Source: a virus
Virus record (IMG/VR): IMGVR_UViG_3300020183_004356
Coordinates: 1-56,560 of that record
Strand: one strand, 5' to 3'
Length of the DNA: 56,560 nt
Position 1 is the first letter of the stretch; every line of letters starts with the position of its first letter. The position numbers and the translations under genes are program-made. The notes beneath the pieces are model-generated. The model had not been told where the DNA came from. It searched no databases and was given only the letters and a program-made list of their open reading frames with translations. This document shows positions 42,672 to 50,271 of the stretch, piece by piece.

Positions 42672-44321
42672 TTATTTTGAAAAAATCCACTTAGAGTGTC
42701 CACAATCCCAAATTCTATCGTAATTATTAAGTTGCATATTTTGCCATTCGGTTAAATTTTTATCAAATTTATTCAGTTTTTTATCAAGATTGTGTTTAAC
42801 AAACCCGTATCTATGTAATCTATCTGGATTGCCATATTTAATATAAAAATAATTAGGCGGCGTGTTTGATTCAAAAGAAAATCCTAACTTTTTATAAATA
42901 TCTCCAATACTCCACCTTCTATCCGCGTATGATATTATTTTCTTAGGATTGTAAGTCTTTATAAAATATTTAATAAGTTTACTAGCTCCACCTATTATCA
43001 GATTTTCTGAACAATATCTATACATTTCGTATTCATCTTCTTTATGTTTGTTTCCTAGAATGACTCTGAGTTTTCCAAATGTCATAACCGATACAAGGTT
43101 TCCTTTAAAAATTAAAGCTAACCGTATCGATGAATTGCATTTTCCCTGAAGATGGTGTGTTTCCAAAAACTGATCGCAATCTTTTGAATTAATCTCTTGG
43201 ATTTCACAGTCTCTAGCATAAATCTTATTTTTTGCATTTTTACCTAAAATGTGAGATAGTCGAGTTTTGACCACGTTTTCTTTTTTAATCCACTCATCCT
43301 CAAATATGTGAATAAGTCTAATGTTCTTCTGAAGACATTCTTCTGTTTTTTTTAAATGATACATTTTTGATTTTTTTCCTGCCAACTCACTGTGCCAATA
43401 TGTTCCGTCAAATTCTATTGCAACGTTTTTAGCCGGAATGTATATATCAAGTTCACCCGAAATAATACCTCTTTGTTTTTTTTGTATTTCCACTTCGGCA
43501 CCCATCAACGATTTGATATAATCGGATATTTCTTGTTCCATAATCGATGTTCCTCGAATGTATGGATTGCAAACCAAACATCTGGGAATATGTCCGCCGT
43601 CTATGTGATCTTCAAAAATTGCCTCACACTTATTACATTTAAATTTATATAAATTTGATTTATCCGTCGTAACATACTCTTCGTTTTCAAAACAAACAGA
43701 AACATGTTCGTTTATTTTTGGATTGGATCTTAACTTTTCCCATCGACGCAACCGATTTTTTTTAACCATTTTTAATTTTATAATATCAGAATTTACAGGT
43801 ATTTTATTTCCGTATTTTTCTATATTGGTGTTGTGAATTTTAGATTTAATTGACTCACATTTAAAAACATTATCACATCCGTATTTTTTTCTAACCGTGT
43901 TTTTTACCTTTTCTTTGACCATCTTAGATTGTGATGGATTTTCCGTTCCGTATTTTTTTAAATTTGAAATTTTTATTTTTTCTTTTACCACGTTTGATTG
44001 AAAAGAACACTCAACCCCAAAATTCTTTTTATTTGTAGTTTTAATCTTATCGATGACCTCCGATGATTTTGACGCATTATTTACGCCGTATCGTTCTAAA
44101 CACGTTTTTTTTGCTTTTTCTGGATTAACATACGTCTCAGATCCATATTTTTTTAATTTTGTGCTCTTTATTTTATCAATACGATTTTTGTCATTCGCCG
44201 TCGCTTGAGAACTGCATTTAACACAACAAAATCTTTGCTTTCTTTTTATTAAAGATTCAAATTCGTTATTACATACTTCACAATTTTTTACTATATAATA
44301 TGTATTTTTTAATTTTATCAT
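42672..44321 (-). CDS. Homing endonuclease with Vsr-like nuclease and GNAT-like C-terminal domain
   Basis: A 549-aa protein. N-terminal zinc ribbon (CEVCNNEF...CCVKC); then six to seven repeats of the type LKKYGTENPSQSKMVKEKVK; a second zinc ribbon (CNKCEAIFED...CLVC); nuclease domain ELDIYIPAKNVAIEFDGTYW, HSE, HLKKTEECLQ, RLIHIFEDEW, consistent with an EDxHD/Vsr fold; then a domain with HHLQG, LALIFKGNLVSVMTFGK, IISYADRRWSIGDIYKKLGF, and the end NNYDRIWDCGHSKW. It is inserted between the tail tube and a small coiled-coil gene. Two paralogues lie at 45064-46623 and 48215-50149. Confidence 0.82.
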   Translation of the reverse strand: MIKLKNTYYIVKNCEVCNNEFESLIKRKQRFCCVKCSSQATANDKNRIDKIKSTKLKKYGSETYVNPEKAKKTCLERYGVNNASKSSEVIDKIKTTNKKNFGVECSFQSNVVKEKIKISNLKKYGTENPSQSKMVKEKVKNTVRKKYGCDNVFKCESIKSKIHNTNIEKYGNKIPVNSDIIKLKMVKKNRLRRWEKLRSNPKINEHVSVCFENEEYVTTDKSNLYKFKCNKCEAIFEDHIDGGHIPRCLVCNPYIRGTSIMEQEISDYIKSLMGAEVEIQKKQRGIISGELDIYIPAKNVAIEFDGTYWHSELAGKKSKMYHLKKTEECLQKNIRLIHIFEDEWIKKENVVKTRLSHILGKNAKNKIYARDCEIQEINSKDCDQFLETHHLQGKCNSSIRLALIFKGNLVSVMTFGKLRVILGNKHKEDEYEMYRYCSENLIIGGASKLIKYFIKTYNPKKIISYADRRWSIGDIYKKLGFSFESNTPPNYFYIKYGNPDRLHRYGFVKHNLDKKLNKFDKNLTEWQNMQLNNYDRIWDCGHSKWIFSK

Positions 44322-44369
44322 GCGTCTCCACCTGTCATTCTAACTTGAAATACATATAATTCAATCCAT

Positions 44370-44408
44370 TAAAAAATAAAAAAGTTCGCCGGTTTAGTGG
44401 CGAACTTT
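44370..44408 (-). terminator. Rho-independent terminator of the tail tube gene
   Basis: Minus strand: AAAGTTCGCC, loop ACTAAACC, GGCGAACTTT, then TTTTATTTTTTAA. A 10-bp stem with a good U run, 24 bases after the tube stop codon. It isolates the highly expressed tube gene from the endonuclease gene. Confidence 0.88.
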
Positions 44409-44431
44409 CTTTGATATCCTTTAAACAATTT

Positions 44432-44926
44432 TTAGAATTGGAGGATACAGTAATCCATACTGAGAGTTATGGTGATTCCTATATGCTCGCCGTCGTTACT
44501 CCAATCAAGCGTACCGAAGTTGGTTGTACCTGTGATAAATGCTCCTTTAAGAGTCCACTCTTCCACTTTATCTCCAACAGGTCCTAGAACGTTAATTGTG
44601 ACATCTTTTTTGTAAAAATCACTATATCCGTCTCGACCAGTCACTGATTCGTGGTGTAAACGAATCCATTCCATGACTGCTTGTGCGCCGGACGGAACAA
44701 TTGGATCATACAATTCTATTGTCACATCTTCCCATTTGCTCTTTCCACGATATTTTCTTTGAATGTTGATGTGGTTTAATTCTTTTACAGCTGCGTTAAT
44801 TTTGGGTCGATCTGTTTTCTTGATTAGGAAGGACGGAATTCCATCAAGATACATGATAAAGCGATTTTGAACTTTAGGTTCGAAAGCTGTGAAAAAGATT
44901 TCATTGGATTGTAATAAGTCTGCCAT
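44432..44926 (-). CDS. Tail tube protein (T4 gp19-like)
   Basis: A 164-aa protein, as long as T4 gp19. It polymerises into the inner tube. Features are FFTAFEPKVQNRFIMYLDGI near the start, IPSFLIKKTDRPKI, WEDVTIELYDPIVPSGAQAV and DVTINVLGPVGDKVEEWTLK, ending FGTLDWSNDGEHIGITITLS and a Tyr-Cys strand. This is the beta-sandwich layout of contractile tail tubes. Good ribosome site AAGGA and its own strong terminator; ATTTATA lies about 49 bases upstream. The sheath is encoded upstream on the same strand, separated by insertions. Confidence 0.9.
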   Translation of the reverse strand: MADLLQSNEIFFTAFEPKVQNRFIMYLDGIPSFLIKKTDRPKINAAVKELNHINIQRKYRGKSKWEDVTIELYDPIVPSGAQAVMEWIRLHHESVTGRDGYSDFYKKDVTINVLGPVGDKVEEWTLKGAFITGTTNFGTLDWSNDGEHIGITITLSMDYCILQF

Positions 44927-44975
44927 AATTTAAAATTCCTTATTTTGATGTTTTGATGTTATATTCATCGTTGAG

Positions 44976-44984
44976 TATAAATAA
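44976..44984 (-). promoter_or_regulatory. TTATTTATA box upstream of the tail tube gene
   Basis: A one-base variant of the ATATTTATA box, 49 bases before the tube ATG; here a normal leader with Shine-Dalgarno AAGGA follows. Confidence 0.4.
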
Positions 44985-45063
44985 TAAAAAAAACAAAAAA
45001 AATGATTTTAATTTTTACTTTAATAATTATATTTACAGCTTTCGAACTAAAAGGTAATATTTT

Positions 45064-46623
45064 ATGGGTAGACGTAGAAAGAATCCGATTAACGTGACAA
45101 AACAATGTCCAACATGTGGCGTTAATTTTTTAATTAAATATTCAAAACAACATCAAGTTTATTGTAGTCGAGCTTGTTCACAGAAATCTCCATCGGTTAT
45201 AGCAAAAATGAAATGTAGTCAAAAAGAAACGTTTATTGAAAAATATGGAGTAGAACACCCTATGTTGACCGATGCTACAAAATTAAATTTTAAAAAATCG
45301 ATGTTGAGTAAATATGGTGTTGATCATCCAAGTCATATGGATGGACACAGGGAAAAGGTTAAGTTAACATTGAAAAACAGATACGGTGCTGAAAATTATA
45401 ACAATCTTAAACAAATGGAAAAAACCATGTTTGACAGATATGGGGTTGTGAACTATAGAAAAACTTCAGCTTGTTCGGACAAAATAAAACAAACGTGTTT
45501 GAAAAAATATGGTGTGGAACATGCCTCTCAAAGAGAAGAGCTAAGGCATAAACATCGCTCGAATATGTTTATTAAATTTAAAAATTTGCCAGAATTTGAG
45601 AATTTTACACCTCTGTTTAGTTTAAATGATCTACAGGGAATGTCTTCTGAAATTATTAGATACAAATTTAAATGTAACCGATGCGATTCTCTTGATTTTT
45701 ACAAACTTATAGATGGAAGTAAACCTTTATGTAAAAAATGTGATAAAGATATTTTATTTAAAAACCAAAACGAATTGTGTTTGTTTTTAAAAGATATTTT
45801 AGAAAAAGATGAAACGATTATTGTTGATGATCTAACTATACTATATCCTCAAGAAGTAGATTTATATATTCCATCGAAAAAAATTGTAGTCGATCTTGTG
45901 GATTTGCAATCTCACAGCGAATTGGTTGGCGGTAAAAATAAAACATATCATTTGTTAAAAACCAAAAAATGTCTGAGAAAAGAAGTTGAGTGTGTTCAGA
46001 TTTTTGAAAATGAATGGAATGATAAAAAAGAAATAGTGAAATCAATTTTAAAAAATAAATTTAAAAAATGTGATAATAAATTTTATGCTCGTAACTGCAC
46101 TGTAAAAATTCTTAACAAAGAAGAATGTAAAAATTTTTTAAACGAAAATCATATTCAGGGAAACGATAAGTCTTTTTTTAAAATTGGTTTGTTTCATAAC
46201 AATATGTTGGTGTCGGCAATGACATTTTGTAAAAGTAGATATAATAAAAATTACGAATACGAACTTAGTCGTTATTGTAACAAATTGTATTCAAACGTTG
46301 TCGGTGGAGCGGAAAAGTTATTTTCTTTCTTTTTAAAAAAATACAATCCCAAAAACATTATTACTTACAGTGATCGTCGATTTTTTTCCGGCGAAGTATA
46401 TCTTAAATTAAAATTTAATTTTACACATAACACCTCTCCCAATTATTTTTATATATCGGATAATTATAAAACTTTATTAGGAAGAATTAGCTTTCAGAAA
46501 CATAAATTGAAAAAATTGTTGTCTTTGTATGAAGAAAATCTTAGTGAGTGGGAAAACATGAAAAACAACGGATATGATAGAATTTGGGATTGTGGCCACT
46601 CGACCTGGGTTTATACCGCTTAA
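45064..46623 (+). CDS. Plus-strand homing endonuclease paralogue with degenerate nuclease site
   Basis: A 519-aa paralogue of the endonucleases at 42672 and 48215, in reverse orientation. N-terminal zinc ribbon (CPTCGVNF...CSRAC), repeats such as KKYGVEHASQREELRHK, second ribbon (CNRCDSL...CKKC), nuclease-like region and C-terminal GNAT-like domain ending NNGYDRIWDCGHSTW. In the nuclease core the family sequence IEFDGTYWHSE is replaced by VDLVDLQSHSE, losing the central D-G and Tyr-Trp and changing the E. Good ribosome site AAAAGG before ATG. Inserted between tube and nucleotidyltransferase genes; it overlaps the latter's stop by four bases. Confidence 0.78.
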   Translation: MGRRRKNPINVTKQCPTCGVNFLIKYSKQHQVYCSRACSQKSPSVIAKMKCSQKETFIEKYGVEHPMLTDATKLNFKKSMLSKYGVDHPSHMDGHREKVKLTLKNRYGAENYNNLKQMEKTMFDRYGVVNYRKTSACSDKIKQTCLKKYGVEHASQREELRHKHRSNMFIKFKNLPEFENFTPLFSLNDLQGMSSEIIRYKFKCNRCDSLDFYKLIDGSKPLCKKCDKDILFKNQNELCLFLKDILEKDETIIVDDLTILYPQEVDLYIPSKKIVVDLVDLQSHSELVGGKNKTYHLLKTKKCLRKEVECVQIFENEWNDKKEIVKSILKNKFKKCDNKFYARNCTVKILNKEECKNFLNENHIQGNDKSFFKIGLFHNNMLVSAMTFCKSRYNKNYEYELSRYCNKLYSNVVGGAEKLFSFFLKKYNPKNIITYSDRRFFSGEVYLKLKFNFTHNTSPNYFYISDNYKTLLGRISFQKHKLKKLLSLYEENLSEWENMKNNGYDRIWDCGHSTWVYTA

Positions 46624-47312
46624 TTTTTTTCAAAAATACTCACCGAATGATCGTATACATCTTTTTTTAAATCTCTTATTCTTTTTATATATCCTTTAGA
46701 TCTTAAAAGTTTAAACACAACATTTTCTACGCTCATTTCTCCAGACGAATCTAATCCAGTTTGCCTCATTTTATATAAGTCATTAATCAGCGTATTCAAC
46801 TTATCTACTGTGGTAGGTTCTTCTGTAAATCTATTTATTTTATAAACGTAATCATTATATTTACTCTTGACCATTTCTTTATCTATTATCACCTTTTGTT
46901 TTTTCGGCTTAACAATCCAATATCCTTTCATTAAAGAATAAATTCCAGTCGCATGTGTTTTATGATTTACGTCTTGAATATAACCTTCGACGTTATAACC
47001 TTTAATAGTAATGTCATGTTCGTAATTCCACTTTGATTTTAAAGCGTTTAAATAATTCTGCGCTTCTTTTTGATCGACTCCTAGTTCGTTAATATCAATA
47101 ACCAAATGAATATCTATATCACTTGTAGTCGTCCAGTTATAGTTTGCAGAACTTCCTAATAATAATACATCTTTAAGAGCGGGCTTTATTTTTATTTCTG
47201 CATAAAAATCAGAAGCGATTTTTAAAAGCTTTGCAGAAATTTCAGGCTTGATGTTTTCATCAGACTGCCATATGGCAGGATTTAAAGTGGATTGATATAA
47301 TCGATCAAACAT
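46620..47312 (-). CDS. Nucleotidyltransferase-fold protein
   Basis: Start chosen at ATG 47310-47312, which overlaps the stop of the HAD gene; a longer frame to 47447 would be wholly inside that gene and lacks ATG support. The 230-aa protein has the pol-beta-type signature LLLGSSANYNWTTTSDIDIH: G53-S-S and D65-x-D67, followed by strands and WNYEHDITIKGYNVEGY with a third acidic residue. Such enzymes transfer nucleotides to RNA, protein or small molecules. Here the substrate is unknown. Translational coupling to a HAD phosphatase suggests a shared pathway. Confidence 0.75.
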   Translation of the reverse strand: MFDRLYQSTLNPAIWQSDENIKPEISAKLLKIASDFYAEIKIKPALKDVLLLGSSANYNWTTTSDIDIHLVIDINELGVDQKEAQNYLNALKSKWNYEHDITIKGYNVEGYIQDVNHKTHATGIYSLMKGYWIVKPKKQKVIIDKEMVKSKYNDYVYKINRFTEEPTTVDKLNTLINDLYKMRQTGLDSSGEMSVENVVFKLLRSKGYIKRIRDLKKDVYDHSVSIFEKN

Positions 47313-47847
47313 ATCTGTAAAGTTCTTTAATAATCCTTTCGGCGTTAATGCGTTCAAGATCACCAATTGTTCTATTAGCATTAAAATGCTGAATTCCGAT
47401 TCCTCCTTTAGCTCTCCAAGAATCGATATTATTCTTGTAGTCGTCAACTAATATTTTTCCAGGCCCCGCATATTTCTGTTTATCCTGCGCTGATCCAACA
47501 ATAATAATATCCGAAGCATCAATTTGCGATGTAAAATTATATTTTTTAAGCCACAATCTTTTTCCTTCATCTGCATAAATACTTCCGTTTTTCTCACTTG
47601 AACTGCTTAAAATTCCAACGCGAACAAAGTTTTTAAATACAAAACTTTTAAGATCTTCCATGTCTTTCATCGGAGTCATGTTTTCCCAAAATTCCACTCC
47701 CGCGTCATTTATAAACTTCCACAACGATTGCGATCCTTTGGTTTTTTCATATTCAGCAACATCAACTCCTGATTTAATTTTAAATTCAAGATGAAAATCG
47801 CATAATACGCCATCCATATCAAGGTATATTATTTCAATATCAGTCAT
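47305..47847 (-). CDS. HAD-family phosphatase, 5'(3')-deoxyribonucleotidase-like
   Basis: ATG at 47845-47847 is used, since the sequence upstream is not protein-like and a box variant (ATATTTATT) lies about ten bases before it. The 180-aa protein has the catalytic loop YLDMDGVLCDF (D10, D12), VGILSSSSEKN as motif 2, and KILVDDYKNNIDSW as the final acidic motif. Overall it resembles NT5C-type deoxynucleotidases found in phages, which hydrolyse nucleoside monophosphates. Coupled by overlap to the nucleotidyltransferase gene. Confidence 0.8.
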   Translation of the reverse strand: MTDIEIIYLDMDGVLCDFHLEFKIKSGVDVAEYEKTKGSQSLWKFINDAGVEFWENMTPMKDMEDLKSFVFKNFVRVGILSSSSEKNGSIYADEGKRLWLKKYNFTSQIDASDIIIVGSAQDKQKYAGPGKILVDDYKNNIDSWRAKGGIGIQHFNANRTIGDLERINAERIIKELYRYV

Positions 47848-47984
47848 ATCGTTGTATAATAAATATCCATTTAAAATATAAATAGTTGACTTTGTTTTAT
47901 AAAAAACTATATGTACAACATGCTGTTGCAAGCAAAACAAGCACAATAACTAAAATAAGTAAAACAAGTACAATATAATTAAAA

Positions 47985-48167
47985 TTAAGTACTTAAGGAA
48001 AATAAAATATCAAAATTGTCAAAGGTGTATTTTTTATGTAATAGTTGTTCGATCGAATTCTCTCCGTTCCAACCGTCACTCCAGGGTTGACCGTATTCAG
48101 GACCGGCTAATACATGTTCAATGTTGTTATCGTCGTACTCAACGAAAATCTTAGTATCGATTTTCAT
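47985..48167 (-). CDS. Small hypothetical protein, 60 aa
   Basis: MKIDTKIFVEYDDNNIEHVL..., acidic, with a Trp/Gly-rich middle (GQPWSDGWNGEN). An ATATTTATA box ends four bases before its ATG, which supports it as a real gene. It sits in the 370-base space between the endonuclease and HAD genes. No function can be suggested. Confidence 0.55.
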   Translation of the reverse strand: MKIDTKIFVEYDDNNIEHVLAGPEYGQPWSDGWNGENSIEQLLHKKYTFDNFDILFSLST

Positions 48168-48171
48168 ATAC

Positions 48172-48180
48172 TATAAATAT
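48172..48180 (-). promoter_or_regulatory. ATATTTATA box
   Basis: Minus-strand ATATTTATA four bases before the ATG of the 60-aa gene (ATATTTATAGTATATG). Confidence 0.5.
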
Positions 48181-48214
48181 CAAAATATAATAAATAATTT
48201 ATTTTTTTTAATAA

Positions 48215-50149
48215 TTATTTTTTCCACTCGTATTTTAAATGTCCACAATCCCAAATTCTATCATATCCGTTGTTTTTCATGTTTTCCCATTCGCTTAAGT
48301 TTTCATCGAAAATTTTAAGCTTATCTTTTAGAACATTTTTTCTAAAATTAAATCTGTGATACAATTTTAACGCATTGCTTTTATAGAAATACCAATAGTT
48401 AGGAGACGTTATACTTGACAAATCAAACCCCAATTTTTTATAAAACGCTTCTCCTGATTTACTATATCGCCTATCCGCATAGCTTATTACGGATTCAGGA
48501 TTATAATTTTTAACAAAATATGAAAACATCCTTCCAGCCGCCCCAATCACGGTCTGAGACATGCAAAATCGATACAGTTCATATTCATCATCTGCGGTAT
48601 TAGTGGAATTTCCTAAAGCGACACGTTTATTACCAAAGGTCATTACTGATACAAGTTTATCATTATAGAATAATCCTAATTTAATTGAGGATTTATCAGG
48701 CCCCTGCAAATGATTTAATGTTAAAAAACGAGAAGCGATATTTGAGCCGACAACACGAACCTCGCAATCTCTAGCATAGATTTTTTCTGCGTTATTTAAC
48801 CCTAAAATATGAGTCAACCTACGTTTAACAATATCTTGGTTATTCATCCACTCATTTTCAAATATATGAATCAGTCTCACGCCGACCACCTCACATTTTT
48901 CAGTCTTGTTCAGATGATAATTTTTATCTTTACCACAAGACTCTCCATGCCAATAAATTCCATCAAGTTCTATTGCCAATTTCTTCTCTGGAATGTAAAC
49001 ATCCAACTCAAGTGGATTTATTACAGTTCTGTCATCCTTAACAATTAAACACTCATTTCCTAATTTAGATTTAATAAAATCTACCAACTCTAACTGAATT
49101 CCACTTTTCGTTGGATACGGTTCGCACGATAAACATCTCGGATCTTTTCCATTTGATATAATGTCACTAAATACATCATTACATTTTTTACATTTAAACT
49201 TATAAGGAATTCCTACTCCGCCAACTTTATTTCCCAAATACTCTGATTCCGAAAACATCGGAACGAACTTATCTTCTATCTTTTTAAATAACCTCTCTAA
49301 ATATTTTTTATTTTTTTCATTTTTAGAACGACGAGAAACATCCGAATTCTTCATCGCATTTTCAACTCCATATCTATCTCGCATGGTTTTTAAAAACCCA
49401 TCCGTTCCAAATCCTATTTTTCCAGATTTCAAATTCTTCTTTGTAGAAATCGAAACATTTGGAGAATAGGGCAATCCATATTTCTCAATTAAAGTGGTCC
49501 GAGCTTTGGGTCTATTATTATAATTCTCATCGCCATACTTTTCTAGTTTAGTCTTTTTAACTTTATCTATATTCACATAATTTTCATCACCATATTTATC
49601 AATCTTTGTATTTTTTACCTTATTTATATTTACATAATTCTCATCTCCATACTTCTCAAGTTTGGTTTTCTTGGATTTAAAAACAAAATCCGACAGTTTG
49701 GAAGCATGATCAACTCCATATTTTTTTAACATTGTATTTCTCAATGTATTCATTCTTTTTTCATTTACATCTTTACTAGAATTCAATGTTAATAAACAAC
49801 CCTTAGAACATGTAATCTTTTTCCTTTTCTTATAAACATCAAACTCCTTATTACACACAACACAATTTCGAGTCTCGTGACTGTTTTTATGTTTAGAGTC
49901 GCCCACACATTTATAAGAACACCGATTTCTGTAACCCTTGTAAATTCCATCAAATTTACATTTTTTCCCACACGACTCACATCGACCAACATTTTCCCCA
50001 TTCAAAAAATGATAAAGCTTTTGGCCAAATGATTCAAAATCATACATACCATCGATGTCACGATAAAAATCTGGATGCATTCTTTTAAGTTGAATAGAAT
50101 AATTTTCACGATTTTTTTCCAAAAACAAATTCAATTCTTCAATAGTCAT
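48215..50149 (-). CDS. Homing endonuclease, long paralogue, 644 aa
   Basis: Same architecture as 42672-44321 with an extra N-terminal zinc-ribbon region (RCESCGKKCKFDGIYKGYRN, CVVCNKEF). A set of KYG repeats includes three tandem 19-residue units (KYGDENYVNIDKVKKTKLE). Nuclease core is intact: ELDVYIPEKKLAIELDGIYW, HGE, YHLNKTEKCE, RLIHIFENEW. C-terminal GNAT-like part has HLQG, LGLFYNDKLVSVMTFGNKR, VISYADRRYSKSGEAFYKKL and ends NNGYDRIWDCGHLKYEW. It lies between the sheath gene terminator and the 60-aa gene. Confidence 0.82.
   Translation of the reverse strand: MTIEELNLFLEKNRENYSIQLKRMHPDFYRDIDGMYDFESFGQKLYHFLNGENVGRCESCGKKCKFDGIYKGYRNRCSYKCVGDSKHKNSHETRNCVVCNKEFDVYKKRKKITCSKGCLLTLNSSKDVNEKRMNTLRNTMLKKYGVDHASKLSDFVFKSKKTKLEKYGDENYVNINKVKNTKIDKYGDENYVNIDKVKKTKLEKYGDENYNNRPKARTTLIEKYGLPYSPNVSISTKKNLKSGKIGFGTDGFLKTMRDRYGVENAMKNSDVSRRSKNEKNKKYLERLFKKIEDKFVPMFSESEYLGNKVGGVGIPYKFKCKKCNDVFSDIISNGKDPRCLSCEPYPTKSGIQLELVDFIKSKLGNECLIVKDDRTVINPLELDVYIPEKKLAIELDGIYWHGESCGKDKNYHLNKTEKCEVVGVRLIHIFENEWMNNQDIVKRRLTHILGLNNAEKIYARDCEVRVVGSNIASRFLTLNHLQGPDKSSIKLGLFYNDKLVSVMTFGNKRVALGNSTNTADDEYELYRFCMSQTVIGAAGRMFSYFVKNYNPESVISYADRRYSKSGEAFYKKLGFDLSSITSPNYWYFYKSNALKLYHRFNFRKNVLKDKLKIFDENLSEWENMKNNGYDRIWDCGHLKYEWKK
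49516..49690. repeat. 57-bp tandem repeat, three copies, in the long endonuclease gene
   Basis: Copies begin TAATTCTCATCGCCATA (49521), TAATTTTCATCACCATA (49578) and TAATTCTCATCTCCATA (49635), exactly 57 bases apart. They encode three of the KYGDEN repeats that probably contact DNA. Confidence 0.85.
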
Positions 50150-50220
50150 ATGGATAAGTATATCTGCAACCGACTAAAACTACAATATTTATGTAGTTAT
50201 AATTTAATAAATCTAAATAA

Positions 50221-50254
50221 AAAAATTGGCAACTTGTTTAGTCGCCAATTTTTT
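50221..50254 (-). terminator. Rho-independent terminator of the tail sheath gene
   Basis: Minus strand: AAATTGGC, loop GACTAAACAAGTT, GCCAATTT followed by a U run. An inner GAC/GTT pairing may extend it. It lies about 18 bases after the sheath stop codon. Its loop shares ACTAAAC with the tail tube terminator. Confidence 0.85.
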
Positions 50255-50271
50255 CGAATGGAATTTAAATA

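Noticed and set aside
47313-47447. Longer N-terminus for the nucleotidyltransferase
   Set aside because: It would overlap the HAD gene by about 140 bases. The ATG at 47310-47312 overlaps the HAD stop and gives a normal start.
42672-50149. Group I introns hosting the endonucleases
   Set aside because: Neighbouring genes are intact and no split exons or intron core were seen. The endonucleases are free-standing.
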